From: Pelomonas asaccharophilus_A
Lineage (GTDB): Bacteria; Pseudomonadota; Gammaproteobacteria; Burkholderiales; Burkholderiaceae_C
DNA: 64,000 bases
NCBI RefSeq assembly: GCF_031458115.1
Contig: NZ_JAVDXV010000007.1
Location: forward strand, 1 to 64,000
Reading direction: 5' to 3'
Part shown: positions 8,936 through 17,839 of the stretch, piece after piece
How the letters are laid out: the number at the start of each line of letters is the position of its first letter
Position numbering within the stretch: position 1 is the stretch's first letter
Position numbers and translations under genes: made by a program
Notes under the pieces: generated by a model
What the model was told of the DNA's origin: nothing
The model's database searches: none
Seen by the model: only the letters and a program-made list of their open reading frames with translations

Positions 8936-9817
8936 CTAGTAGTCTCGAGCGACGTTGTCCATGAACCCAGCATCAACCCAGACCGTCAGGTCCGGGTGCA
9001 GCGCTGCAAGCTTGTCCTTTGCAGGGCCTGGCGGGCTCGCCGAAAAATCGATCGAGTGGCCAAAGACGAACTCGTCCTCGCTGAGCTCCGGGTTGATTTC
9101 CCAGTCCAGCTCGTCGACCTCTTCGACGGAGAACCCCAACAGATCGGCGATGGCCTGGTTTTCAGGAACTTGCGGCGGGTTGTCCTCATCGTCATCGGCG
9201 CCGCCCCACTTGAGCTTCGCGTGAATGACGCGCACCTGTGCCTCGCCAAACAGCCGAGAGCCCAGCCGCGCGACATCCAACTTCGCCTGGACCTTCACCT
9301 CGTGGCCGTAGTACACGCGGTCAGGGTCCTGCTCGACGACCACCAAGCCATTGAGTTCCTCATCGATCGAGTCGTCGTCGTCCAAGTTGAAGTCGCCGAG
9401 GCCGTCCAGCGGGAGATCAGCCTCTGGCGCCACCCCGTTGGTCATCGCCGTTTGGGAGATAACCTCTCCGTCGTTGAGAACCTGTTCGTCGACGGCCTGC
9501 TGCAGCGCGATGACCAGATCATCCCAGTCCTGATGTACAGAAACCTGCAGCTCACTGGCGATGGCCTGTAGGGCCAGCTGAATGTCATCGTCGAACAAGC
9601 CCAACTCAGCCGCCCTGCCTTCCGCAAGATCGATGTCGGCCAGGAGATAGACCGCGTCGCGGAGCTTGTCGGCGTCGCCGGAGGCCTGAAAGGCCGCCAA
9701 TGTCTGGTGGCCGAACAAGGCAGCAATCAGCTGCTGGGCATGCCCGGTCGAGATGCGCCGGCCGCGGGCCGACGCCAGTTGCTTGAGTGCATAGGCACTC
9801 GAAGAGATATCACCCAT
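8936..9817 (-). CDS. acidic protein of unknown function, divergent from the LexA-like gene
   Basis: A 293-residue protein. The N-terminal 50 residues (ALKQLASARG, then ISTGHAQQLIAALFGHQT) resemble a helical segment often seen at the start of plasmid and phage proteins of unknown role. The middle is strongly acidic (NLDDDDSIDEELNG). The C-terminal half has alternating hydrophobic residues that suggest a beta-rich domain. No catalytic motif is recognised. It is read away from the LexA-like repressor gene and shares its 218-base control region, so the same repressor may control both. Confidence 0.6.
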   Translation of the reverse strand: MGDISSSAYALKQLASARGRRISTGHAQQLIAALFGHQTLAAFQASGDADKLRDAVYLLADIDLAEGRAAELGLFDDDIQLALQAIASELQVSVHQDWDDLVIALQQAVDEQVLNDGEVISQTAMTNGVAPEADLPLDGLGDFNLDDDDSIDEELNGLVVVEQDPDRVYYGHEVKVQAKLDVARLGSRLFGEAQVRVIHAKLKWGGADDDEDNPPQVPENQAIADLLGFSVEEVDELDWEINPELSEDEFVFGHSIDFSASPPGPAKDKLAALHPDLTVWVDAGFMDNVARDY

Positions 9818-10009
9818 GAGGCTCTCCAGATACGCGCAGGGACCACGACCGATTACTGCCCCAGCGCCTGCGAGAACGCATGGGTAAGGGATAGGAATTC
9901 AAAAGGGGGAACTGTCTGTTTTGAGCCGGTCGCAGCTCAGGCGGACGCCTTGGATGAAATTCTGAGGCGTCTCGCGCTGTGGCGCAAGCGTCACGCTCTC
10001 TATTCAGTG

Positions 10010-10031
10010 TTAGTGAACGAACGTACACTAA
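10010..10031. promoter_or_regulatory. inverted-repeat operator before the LexA-like gene
   Basis: TTAGTG and CACTAA form perfect half-sites separated by 10 bases (AACGAACGTA). The site ends 4 bases before the ATG at 10036. A possible -10 (TACACT, 10024-10029) overlaps the right half-site, so a bound repressor would block transcription; the start point would fall at or near the ATG, giving a leaderless message. Binding by the gene's own product is inferred from position. Confidence 0.55.
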
Positions 10032-10035
10032 TAGC

Positions 10036-10665
10036 ATGGCTCGGCCCAACCACGACATCAAGCACCTGCGGGTGCTGCGCGACTACTTTGCGCGGCACCG
10101 TGTGCTGCCGTCGTACGCCGGACTCGGCGAGGTCTTGGGCTTCAGCGGCAAGTCCGGCGCCTTCAAGTTCGTGCAGCGATTGACGGACGCCGGCTTGGTC
10201 AACCATGCACCAGGCGGCAGGCTGGTTCCGACGGACAGGTTCTTCGAACTGCCGCTCGTCGACCAGCATGTGCCCGCAGGACCGGGCGAGCCGGACTCCG
10301 TGTTCACCAGCTTCGAATCGTTCTCGCTGGACCGGCTCCTCGTGGTCGACCACGCCAAGACAGTCTTGGTGCCTATCCGCGGTGACTCGATGGTCGATGC
10401 CGGCGTCCTCGACGGGGACACAGCGGTCGTCGAGCGAACAGACTCAGCGCGCAGTGGCGACTTCGTGGTCGCCGCGGTCGACGGCCAGTACACGGTGAAG
10501 GAGCTTCGGTTCGATCGGAAGAAGCCGGTGCTGATCCCCCACAACACGCAGTACGAGCCCATCAGGCCGCAACAGGATTTCTTGATCCTGGGCGTGGTCA
10601 AAGGCATTGTTCGAAAGTACGGTCGGCCTGAAGGACACGCCAAGGCCCCAGGAGTGACGACATGA
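10036..10665 (+). CDS. LexA/S24-type self-cleaving repressor
   Basis: A 209-residue protein starting at ATG 10036. The N-terminal 65 residues form a winged-helix domain like LexA (LRVLRDYFARHRVLPSYAGL). A likely cleavage bond Ala81-Gly82 lies in DQHVPAGPGEPD. The S24 peptidase domain has Ser118 in RGDSM and Lys155 in YTVKELR, the Ser-Lys dyad. It is therefore expected to repress until DNA damage (RecA filament) triggers self-cleavage. Its stop overlaps the next gene's start (ATGA). It is probably not the housekeeping LexA, because it sits in a mobile module and its own operator differs from the usual SOS box. Confidence 0.85.
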   Translation: MARPNHDIKHLRVLRDYFARHRVLPSYAGLGEVLGFSGKSGAFKFVQRLTDAGLVNHAPGGRLVPTDRFFELPLVDQHVPAGPGEPDSVFTSFESFSLDRLLVVDHAKTVLVPIRGDSMVDAGVLDGDTAVVERTDSARSGDFVVAAVDGQYTVKELRFDRKKPVLIPHNTQYEPIRPQQDFLILGVVKGIVRKYGRPEGHAKAPGVTT

Positions 10666-11420
10666 CAACCATCAGCCGCATCGAGTGGACAGAGCAGACC
10701 TGGAACCCGACGGTCGGGTGCACCAAGATCTCGCCGGGATGCAAGCACTGCTACGCCGAGACCATGGCCGGCCGCCTCAAAGCCATGGGGACACCAGGCT
10801 ACGAGAACGGCTTCGAGCTGACTTTGCTGCCCGAGCGGCTGGAAGACCCGCTCAAGCGCAAGAAGCCCACCGTGTACTTCGTGAACTCGATGTCCGACCT
10901 GTTCCACGAGCGCGTGCCCGACGCGTACATCGAGCGCGTGATGGACGTCATCGAGCGCACGCCGCATCACACGTACCAGATTCTCACTAAGCGCGGCGCT
11001 CGAATGGCCCGCTTCTTCAAGACGCGCAAGGTGCCGCGCAACGCCTGGATGGGCGTGTCCGTTGAAGACAAGAAGTACGGCGTCCCTCGCATCGACCACC
11101 TGCGCAAGGTGCCCGCTTCCATTAGGTTCCTGTCCGTCGAGCCACTGCTTCAGGATGTCGGCGAGCTGGACCTCAAGGACATCCATTGGGTGATCGTCGG
11201 CGGCGAGTCCGGGCCGAAGGCGCGTCCGATGCAAAAAGCCTGGGCCTTGGCCGTGCAGCAGCAATGCGAGGCTCAAGGTGTCGCGTTCTTCTTCAAGCAG
11301 TGGGGCGGCTGGGGCGCAGACGGCAAGCGGCGCGCAAAGGGCGCCAACGGCCGGGTGTTGGAGGGCCGGACCTGGGACGAGATGCCTAGCGGCGTGGTCG
11401 AGCGGGTCGGCGCTTTGTGA
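10662..11420 (+). CDS. phage Gp37/Gp68 family (DUF5131) three-Cys-motif protein
   Basis: A 252-residue protein that begins ISRIEWTEQTWNPTVGCTKI, then SPGCKHCYAE: the three-cysteine motif C-x6-C-x2-C that names the TcmP partner family and resembles a radical-SAM iron-sulfur site. Further family blocks are FVNSMSDLFHE, TKRGARM, GVSVED and VGGESGPKARPM near the C-terminal half, ending FFKQWGGW. The reaction is unknown. It overlaps the LexA-like gene by 4 bases and is followed by a TcmP gene, so repressor, three-Cys protein and partner form one unit. Confidence 0.85.
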   Translation: MTTISRIEWTEQTWNPTVGCTKISPGCKHCYAETMAGRLKAMGTPGYENGFELTLLPERLEDPLKRKKPTVYFVNSMSDLFHERVPDAYIERVMDVIERTPHHTYQILTKRGARMARFFKTRKVPRNAWMGVSVEDKKYGVPRIDHLRKVPASIRFLSVEPLLQDVGELDLKDIHWVIVGGESGPKARPMQKAWALAVQQQCEAQGVAFFFKQWGGWGADGKRRAKGANGRVLEGRTWDEMPSGVVERVGAL

Positions 11421-11580
11421 TCTGAACCCAACGTCTCCTTGATTCCACGAGCATCCGTCGTGCACATTTGAGGCCATCACACAAAAGCCGCGCCCGTCGG
11501 AGCGCGGTGTCGGATGGGCCAGAAAGCACTATCAGTGGGTTCCGGGAGGGGCCCTGCCCTCCCTGGGTCGCCATAGCGAG

Positions 11581-12804
11581 GTGAAGCACGCGGTGCTTCG
11601 CGACTACTTGGTCGACTATTTCCTGACGTTGGTCGCGCGGCCCGAGCAGGACCAGATCAAGATCACCATCGTTGACGGCTTCTGCGGGGGCGGCCTTTAC
11701 CTGAACGAGGACGGCAAAGAAGTGGTGGGCTCGCCAGTCGTGATCCTCGAGGCCATCAAAGAGGCCAAGGTGCGGGTCATGGGTGCGACCAACCGCCGCA
11801 AGGACATCCACTTCGACGTGCAGCTGCTCTGCGTCGACGCCAACAAGTCCGCGCTGCAGCACCTGCGGCAGGTCTTGACCGACCGTGGATACGCCGACCA
11901 GCTGGCTCGCAGCGAGATCGAACTGGTAGAGGGCGAATTCGCCAACCATGCACCGGCGCTGGTGCAGCGTGCACGGAAGCGCTCGCCCAAGAGCGGTCGA
12001 GCTCTGTTCATCCTGGATCAGTACGGCTACGACCAGGTGCCGTTGCAGACACTGCAGGCGATCTTCAGCACCATGAAGCGCCCTGAGGTCATCCTGACTT
12101 TCTACGTCGATTCGCTGATCAACTACCTCAGCCCGGACAACTGGAAGGCCTTCGAACGCAAGACCGGCGTTGTCGGCGCCATCACAGCCGCAGATCTCGA
12201 CAAGGCAACCCGCGGCCCTGGCTGGCGCAGGAAGATTCAATCCGCGCTCTACGAACAGATCACGACCAAGTCAGGGGCGAGCTTCTTCACGCCATTCTTC
12301 GTGCGGCCTCAAAAGGGCCACGGCGACTACTGGCTACTGCACCTGTCCCATCACTGGAAGGCGCGAGACGTCATGGCCCAGACGCACTGGACCCACCACA
12401 ACCACTTCGTCCAATATGCCGGCCCGGGTCTGGACATGTTCAGCACGGGGTACGCCACGAAGATCGATGACGACGGCCGGCCGCAGGCCGCTTTCGAGTT
12501 CGACGACCTGGCAAGCCAGTCCAGCAAGACCGCGCTGCTAGAACAGATTCCAAGGGCCATTGCCGCGTGCCCAGACGGCGTGCCGTTCCGCAAGTTCATC
12601 GTGGACCAGATCAATTGGACACCGGCTACCGAATCCATGATCGAAGAGGCCATCCTGGACGTCGTCCACGATCAGCAGATCGAAGTGATCGGCGACAACG
12701 GCAGCGTGCGTCACGTGCGAACAGCTATCCAGGACGATCACGTCCTGAGGTTCAGGAGGCAGTTTTCACTCGGCCTGCTCAGCAAGATGACCGCGGTGGA
12801 ATAG
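11581..12804 (+). CDS. tcmP: three-Cys-motif partner protein TcmP (copy 2)
   Basis: At least 407 residues. It shows KHAVLRDYLVDYFL, IVDGFCGGGLY (motif I-like), LLCVDANKSALQHL and ALFILDQYGYDQVP. GTG 11581 is the first standard start, but family-like sequence continues in frame upstream: HYQWVPGGALPSLGRHSE directly precedes KHAVL, as in other TcmP proteins. That stretch is open back to 11443 without ATG, GTG or TTG. A CTG at 11554 has GGGAGGGG a few bases ahead and could be the real start. The C-terminal 100 residues look like a winged helix. It follows the DUF5131 gene by 160 bases or less. Confidence 0.75.
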   Translation: MKHAVLRDYLVDYFLTLVARPEQDQIKITIVDGFCGGGLYLNEDGKEVVGSPVVILEAIKEAKVRVMGATNRRKDIHFDVQLLCVDANKSALQHLRQVLTDRGYADQLARSEIELVEGEFANHAPALVQRARKRSPKSGRALFILDQYGYDQVPLQTLQAIFSTMKRPEVILTFYVDSLINYLSPDNWKAFERKTGVVGAITAADLDKATRGPGWRRKIQSALYEQITTKSGASFFTPFFVRPQKGHGDYWLLHLSHHWKARDVMAQTHWTHHNHFVQYAGPGLDMFSTGYATKIDDDGRPQAAFEFDDLASQSSKTALLEQIPRAIAACPDGVPFRKFIVDQINWTPATESMIEEAILDVVHDQQIEVIGDNGSVRHVRTAIQDDHVLRFRRQFSLGLLSKMTAVE

Positions 12805-12905
12805 CTGCATCGCGGCATGTGGCCGGCAACGTGTGGTGCCGACGAGCAGGACGTCGGTAGAGCGCCTTGGCCATGAGGGCGCCTCCGAAGGTTGCGCAAT
12901 CGGCG

Positions 12906-14063
12906 TCACTCGCCCCAATGCAGCCCGTGCAGGAAGGTTTCGCGCTCAGTCGGGTCGTACAGCGCATATTGCGCAATGTGGACCATGACGTGGTCACGGA
13001 TGAACTCGTCGAACTCTGACGACGGCATGGGCGGATCCGCCTTCAGGCTGTTGGCCCGCATCTCGGCAACCTTGCTTGCGGTGAACAACATCTCCCCGCG
13101 ACTTCGAGGCGCTGCGGCTGACCACAGCTTGGCGCCGATGGCGCTGGTGCTGATCTCCACCATCAACGCGGAAAAGTCTTCGCGGAAGAGCGATTGCAGC
13201 GTCTTCAGCTTGCGCCGGCGTTCCTTCGTGCTGAAGGAATCTAGGTGCTGCAGGTTGTAGTGCGGCTTGAAGTAGTTGATCAGCGCGGCCTCGGCGAGGA
13301 GGATTCGATCCTTGCGCGTGAATGTCTGCCCGCCGGTCTTCTTCCAGTGGGCGTGCTCCTCTTCTGACGTCGCCGATGGTTCGACCCAGCGGTTGCCGGC
13401 GGAGGACAGCATGTTCTTGGCGCGGCCGTAGGTCAGCCCGAGGAGGAGCACTTCGTCTCGGCCACATTGGTCGGCGACATCCGCGAGGATGCGCTGCAAG
13501 GTGGTATGCCGGCTGAGTCGATCGACTGCCAATCGGTCGCCCTTCGCACCAAAGGTTTGACCGACATACAGCACCTCCAGCTTGGTGTTGTCCCCCAGTT
13601 TGTGTTTGCTCTGCGTCGCAAGAACGGCGCACGACATCTCAACCGTATGGCCGGTTTGCTCGGCCAGGACTATCCCGTGGCCAGCCGCGCTATCGGCTCG
13701 CACCGCCACGAAAGGAATCGGCGGGCTTGTGCGGCCGAGCTGCGCCGGCGTCAATGTGAATGACACGGGCTCCCACTCCTGGTATCCCTCACCGTGGACC
13801 AGAAAGTCGCCGTAGAGGTCGCCGCCCTTCACCTCGAGGGAGAGGGGATCGATCGAAACTCGGTGGCGCCGGCAGATGAGGTAGATGTTCGAGCCTCGCA
13901 GCACCTCCCGGAAGCCAGGATCTTTGCCGAGCCGGTAAATGTCCGACGGGCGGAACATCACCGGGGCATCGGAATACAAGATCAAGCCTGCCTCCGCGAG
14001 GTACTTGCGCTTGATGTCGCCTGGACCGTCGTCACCCAATCCCGTTTCCCGCGGTTGCTCCAT
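12906..14063 (-). CDS. GIY-YIG-like nuclease domain protein
   Basis: A 385-residue protein with GGGGAGC before the ATG. The central part has LEVLYVGQTFG, RLSRHTTLQRILAD and, 90 residues later, LAEAALINYFKPHYN. This order (Y-x-G, Arg-His helix, Glu, and a final PxYN) fits a divergent GIY-YIG nuclease in which the YIG strand reads YVG. The N-terminal 160 residues have no recognised motif. It lies convergent to tcmP copy 2 and may be an independent defence gene. The catalytic Tyr, Arg and Glu can be assigned only by alignment. Confidence 0.6.
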   Translation of the reverse strand: MEQPRETGLGDDGPGDIKRKYLAEAGLILYSDAPVMFRPSDIYRLGKDPGFREVLRGSNIYLICRRHRVSIDPLSLEVKGGDLYGDFLVHGEGYQEWEPVSFTLTPAQLGRTSPPIPFVAVRADSAAGHGIVLAEQTGHTVEMSCAVLATQSKHKLGDNTKLEVLYVGQTFGAKGDRLAVDRLSRHTTLQRILADVADQCGRDEVLLLGLTYGRAKNMLSSAGNRWVEPSATSEEEHAHWKKTGGQTFTRKDRILLAEAALINYFKPHYNLQHLDSFSTKERRRKLKTLQSLFREDFSALMVEISTSAIGAKLWSAAAPRSRGEMLFTASKVAEMRANSLKADPPMPSSEFDEFIRDHVMVHIAQYALYDPTERETFLHGLHWGE

Positions 14064-14283
14064 GCTCCCCTTCTCCTCGTCTGCTCAACTCCGTTTAGTT
14101 TGAGCGCTATGTATGACCCTTCCGATTGTGCCGATGCGCTCCCTGTGAACTAGTGCACTGCCATCAAGACCTGGCCCCTTGCGCGAAAAGGCCCAGCTCA
14201 TTGGGAGGATTCACTTTGCCGACGGAGAGCTTGGATGAAGACTCGCGCACGGCCTGGACGACCGCGAAGGAAGCCACGCGGCT

Positions 14284-14559
14284 TCAATCTCCGGGCCGAC
14301 TCCACACCTGCCAATGGGCATCCACGCCAAGTGCGCGAGGAACGTAGTCAAAGGTCAACGTGTCAGACTTGACCGTGCCACTGGAAGGAACCAAAAAGGT
14401 GACGCTGCCTGAGTGGCGGCCATCCTTCTTCGGTGTCAAGTCGACTGTCTTTTGGACGTCCAACCCTGCTTCCTTCCATCGGCGCAGCTGGTCTGCGAAG
14501 AGTCTCTCAGCGGCGGCTATGAGCTCTTCCCTCAGTCTGTCCTTGGTGTATTCGTTCAT
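14284..14559 (-). CDS. small hypothetical protein
   Basis: A 91-residue protein with an amphipathic N-terminal helix (KDRLREELIAAAERLFADQL) followed by a probable beta-rich half. No family is recognised and the ribosome site is weak. The frame has plausible amino acid use and no competing gene. It lies alone between the GIY-YIG-like gene and the efflux pump fragment. Confidence 0.45.
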   Translation of the reverse strand: MNEYTKDRLREELIAAAERLFADQLRRWKEAGLDVQKTVDLTPKKDGRHSGSVTFLVPSSGTVKSDTLTFDYVPRALGVDAHWQVWSRPGD

Positions 14560-14634
14560 CGCCTGACTGTCTCAGTTCTTGATTTCATACCAGCCCGTCC
14601 TGCGTTCCATCCTGGCTGTCGCAACAGATCGCCT

Positions 14635-14898
14635 ATGCAAGTCCCACGACAGCAAAGTACTGCCGCGGCAGGTGGCCAGAATGCGAATGAGGGGCTGGGT
14701 GCGCTGACCAGGCTGGGCATGTCCGCACAACAGGCGGCCGCCCAACTCAACCGCATCATCGACCAGCAGTCCTTCACCTGGGCGGCGGACGACATCTTCC
14801 TCGGCTCCGCGGTGTTGTTCACGCTGCTCATCGGGGTGGTGTGGATGTCCAAGCCCTCGATGTCCTCAGCGCCGGTGAACGATGGCGGCGCCCACTAG
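14635..14898 (+). pseudogene. C-terminal fragment of a DHA2-family (EmrB-like) drug efflux permease
   Basis: The last 70 residues match, from memory, the end of EmrB/QacA-type 14-helix transporters: GLGALTRLGMSAQQAAAQLN, then IIDQQSFTWAADDIFLGSA and a hydrophobic final helix ending VVWMSKPS. A complete permease has about 500 residues; nothing upstream encodes the other helices. The ATG at 14635 is only the first start in this frame. The fragment marks a lost chromosomal gene. Confidence 0.7.
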
Positions 14899-15047
14899 CG
14901 CGACGCCGTTGCCGGAGACCCTGCGTTGACCGGCGGCGCGACGGGCCACGAATTTTTCGCTTGGCCCGTCGCCACGTCTGCAGCTCACGCGGTCGCTCGT
15001 ACGCGCACCTGGACGGCGCCTTCAAGCTGAATAGCCGGAAAGCTCTG

Positions 15048-15746
15048 TCAGCCCAGATTCCAAGCGCCGCCCCTGTACTGGAACGACCCATCGATCACGC
15101 CCGCCAGCCAGACGGCCACCGTTGCCGACTTTCCTAGGCCAAACAGAACGCGTGGCGTGTCGGTGGTGTCAAGCACGGCAACAGGCAGCTCCGGAAGCAT
15201 GCCCGTCCCGATGCCGCCTTCCGGCCAGGTGTTGTTGAAGTCACGCTTCAACGCTAGGCGAGACGTGGCTTTGCCCAACGTGAAGAAGGTTTCATGGCGG
15301 ACCAGCCAGTAGCACTCGACCGACGAGGCGGTGTAGCGCTCCTGGCGCCGCAGGAAGTCACGGAGATTCTGGTAGGACCGCTGCAGCTCGATCGCGAAGG
15401 TGCGGCCGTTGACCGAGAACAGGACGTCTGCCTCCCATCTGCCCCCGCTCGGTGACCGGCCAGGTGCCTCATCGCGGCCTTGAATGCCCATGCCGAGCAA
15501 AGCGGCCAGCACCGACGCCTTGCCGTCCTGATGCCACACCGTCTCGGGCGCGGTGGCGCACTCATCCGACAGGTGAGCAAAGAAGGGCAAGCCGTTGATG
15601 CTGGTCTTTAGCACGGCCGGCGCCTTGCAACACGGCATCACGAAGTCGCCGACGGTAGCGGACCGCTTCAGCTCTTCCCAGGCTGCGATGGGGAAGGTGC
15701 CGGCGTCCACCGGTACGCCTTCGCGTGTCCAAGCTGCCTGAGTCAT
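15048..15746 (-). CDS. CoiA-like competence/nuclease family protein
   Basis: A 232-residue protein with AAAGGAAC ahead of the ATG. Early residues hold a cysteine pair and a histidine (VMPCCKAPAVLKT, PFFAHLSDEC). The core is WEADVLFSVNGRTFAIELQR, a PD-(D/E)xK nuclease pattern (D-x11-E-x-Q), followed by RQERYTASSVECYWLVRH. This is the CoiA arrangement, though CoiA of Gram-positive bacteria is longer. It is divergent from the Gabija genes with about 290 bases between the starts and could belong to the same defence cassette. DNA cleavage is inferred from the motif. Confidence 0.7.
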   Translation of the reverse strand: MTQAAWTREGVPVDAGTFPIAAWEELKRSATVGDFVMPCCKAPAVLKTSINGLPFFAHLSDECATAPETVWHQDGKASVLAALLGMGIQGRDEAPGRSPSGGRWEADVLFSVNGRTFAIELQRSYQNLRDFLRRQERYTASSVECYWLVRHETFFTLGKATSRLALKRDFNNTWPEGGIGTGMLPELPVAVLDTTDTPRVLFGLGKSATVAVWLAGVIDGSFQYRGGAWNLG

Positions 15747-16039
15747 GTATTGTTCCTTTGGCCCTGAAGTACGCCAAAAGTGGCGGCTCCACCAAGCTCA
15801 TTGTGGCGCTGCAGACGCCGCTGAATTGCTCTGATCGACTTCGCATCTCGCCTGCCCCAGATAGTGCAGGAATAGCTTCCGATCAGGGATCAACGAGTTG
15901 GCGGTAGGTGCATCGCCGCCATTCGTGCTCGCAGCAACGCCCTCATCTGCTGCACGCCGGTGAACGGCGTTAGAGTCAGCGACCATCGGCATACCCGGCG
16001 TGCCGGCCACAAACAAGATAACGCCGCAGGGAGGAACAA

Positions 16040-17839
16040 TTGAAGCTCACTCGCATCTACATCGAGAACTTTCGGAACTTTCGAGAGATCGACATTGCCG
16101 TTGACGGCAACCTGGTCATCGTCGGCGAGAACAGGGTCGGCAAGAGCAACCTGCTGCACGCTCTGAGGCTGGTTTTCGACCCCTCGTTGCCAGACAGTGC
16201 TCGCCAGCTGACGCGCGCCGATTTCTGGGATGGCATCAGTGAGCTCGAGGACAGCAAGATCACCATTTCTGTCGACATTCAGGATTTCAGCGACGACATG
16301 GACGTCCTCGCCCTCCTGACCGACTTCAGGCTCGACGATGACCCCGAAACGGTGCGGCTGACCTACGAATTTCGCCCCAGGGAAGACCTTGCGGGCTTCC
16401 CTCAAACCGACGAGGACTACGAGTTCTGCTGCTATGGCGGCGAAGCCGATAACAAATCGTTCGGCCATGACGTGCGCCGGCGGATCGCCATGGACGTGCT
16501 GCCGGCCCTGCGCGACGCCGAGGGTGATTTGGCGACCTGGCGTCGCTCCCCCCTACGCCCGCTCCTCGAACGAGCGTTTGCCGACGTGCCCGATGAAGAC
16601 CTGAAGAACATCAGGGACGAGGTGGCCGGCGCTTCTGAAAAGCTCGCTGAGCTGCCCACCATCACGGAGCTGGAGAAGTCCTTGAGTGACCTGTTCGCCC
16701 AGATGAGCGGACCGAAGCAGGATATCGACCTCAGTATTGGATTTGGCACCACGGATCTGCGCCGGCTGTTCCGCAATCTGAGGCTTCTGATGGATCAGGG
16801 CCAGCGGTCCATCTCCGAGGCCAGCCTTGGGTCGGCCAACGTCGCCTTCCTGACGCTGAAGGCGCTGGAACTCAGGGAGCTGATGAAGGAGGGGCGGCGC
16901 AACCACGCTCTGCTGGCGATCGAAGAACCTGAGGCCCACCTTCACCCGCATCTGCAGCGATCCGTGTATCGCCACCTGTTCGAGACCTTTGCCAAAGCAG
17001 AGGACGACGACCAACGTCTGTCGCTGATCCTCACAACCCACTCTCCACACATCGCGAGTGTTGCGCCACTGCGCTCTCTGGTGCTTCTCCGCGATACGAG
17101 TCAAGAAGGGACCGTCGCCACTTCCGCTGCAGAGATCGACCTCGACGAAGACGATGAGGAAGACCTGACCCGCTATCTGGATGTGACGCGCGCCGAGATG
17201 CTCTTTGCCCGCGGCATCGTCCTCGTGGAGGGAGATGCCGAGAAGTTCCTGATGCCGGTGTTCGCTAAGAGCTGCGGTCACGACCTGGACCATCTGGGCA
17301 TCACGGTGTGCTCCGTCGCCGGGACGAATTTCACCCCATATGCAAAATTCTTGACCGCCTTGGGCATCCCTTTCGCCATCGTGACGGATTGGGATCCGCG
17401 CGAGGGTAAGAGTCCATTGGGGGCCAGGCGAAGCCTGAACTTGGTAGACACGATCGAGACGACCCGAACTGGGGCGTCGCCAAAGGCGCTGCTGAAAGAG
17501 CTTGATGCCTTGCCGACTTACACGGAGTTCTGTGAACGCTGCGAGGAGTTCGGCGTGTTCTCGAACAACCACACGCTGGAGGTGGATCTTTTCAAGGATG
17601 AAGACTTCACCGATCCGATCATCGCGACGCTTCGAGAAACACGCTGGGGGCCAGAGCGCACCGATTGGATAAACGAGTGGGACGCCGACCCGAAATCTCT
17701 CGATGCCGAGAAGTACCTGAGCATCATCGACGCCGTTGGCAAAGGCCGGTTCGCGCAGCGACTTGCGACTCGGGTCGCCGATGTCCAGCCGCCGGGCTAC
17801 ATCTCCCGTGCCATCGACCACGTCGTCGGCCGTGTCTGA
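16040..17839 (+). CDS. gajA: GajA: OLD-family ATPase-TOPRIM endonuclease (Gabija)
   Basis: A 599-residue protein starting at TTG behind GGGAGG. The N-terminal ABC-type ATPase has Walker A GENRVGKSN at 29-37 and a Walker B-like LLAIEEPEAHLHPHLQ near 293-308. The C-terminal TOPRIM domain has Glu397 in LVEGDAEKF and the DxD pair at Asp450/Asp452 in VTDWDPR. GajA in Gabija nicks DNA when the nucleotide pool drops during phage infection, per published work. Its length agrees with the known 578-residue GajA. It overlaps the UvrD-like helicase gene, which completes the Gabija pair. Confidence 0.88.
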   Translation: MKLTRIYIENFRNFREIDIAVDGNLVIVGENRVGKSNLLHALRLVFDPSLPDSARQLTRADFWDGISELEDSKITISVDIQDFSDDMDVLALLTDFRLDDDPETVRLTYEFRPREDLAGFPQTDEDYEFCCYGGEADNKSFGHDVRRRIAMDVLPALRDAEGDLATWRRSPLRPLLERAFADVPDEDLKNIRDEVAGASEKLAELPTITELEKSLSDLFAQMSGPKQDIDLSIGFGTTDLRRLFRNLRLLMDQGQRSISEASLGSANVAFLTLKALELRELMKEGRRNHALLAIEEPEAHLHPHLQRSVYRHLFETFAKAEDDDQRLSLILTTHSPHIASVAPLRSLVLLRDTSQEGTVATSAAEIDLDEDDEEDLTRYLDVTRAEMLFARGIVLVEGDAEKFLMPVFAKSCGHDLDHLGITVCSVAGTNFTPYAKFLTALGIPFAIVTDWDPREGKSPLGARRSLNLVDTIETTRTGASPKALLKELDALPTYTEFCERCEEFGVFSNNHTLEVDLFKDEDFTDPIIATLRETRWGPERTDWINEWDADPKSLDAEKYLSIIDAVGKGRFAQRLATRVADVQPPGYISRAIDHVVGRV

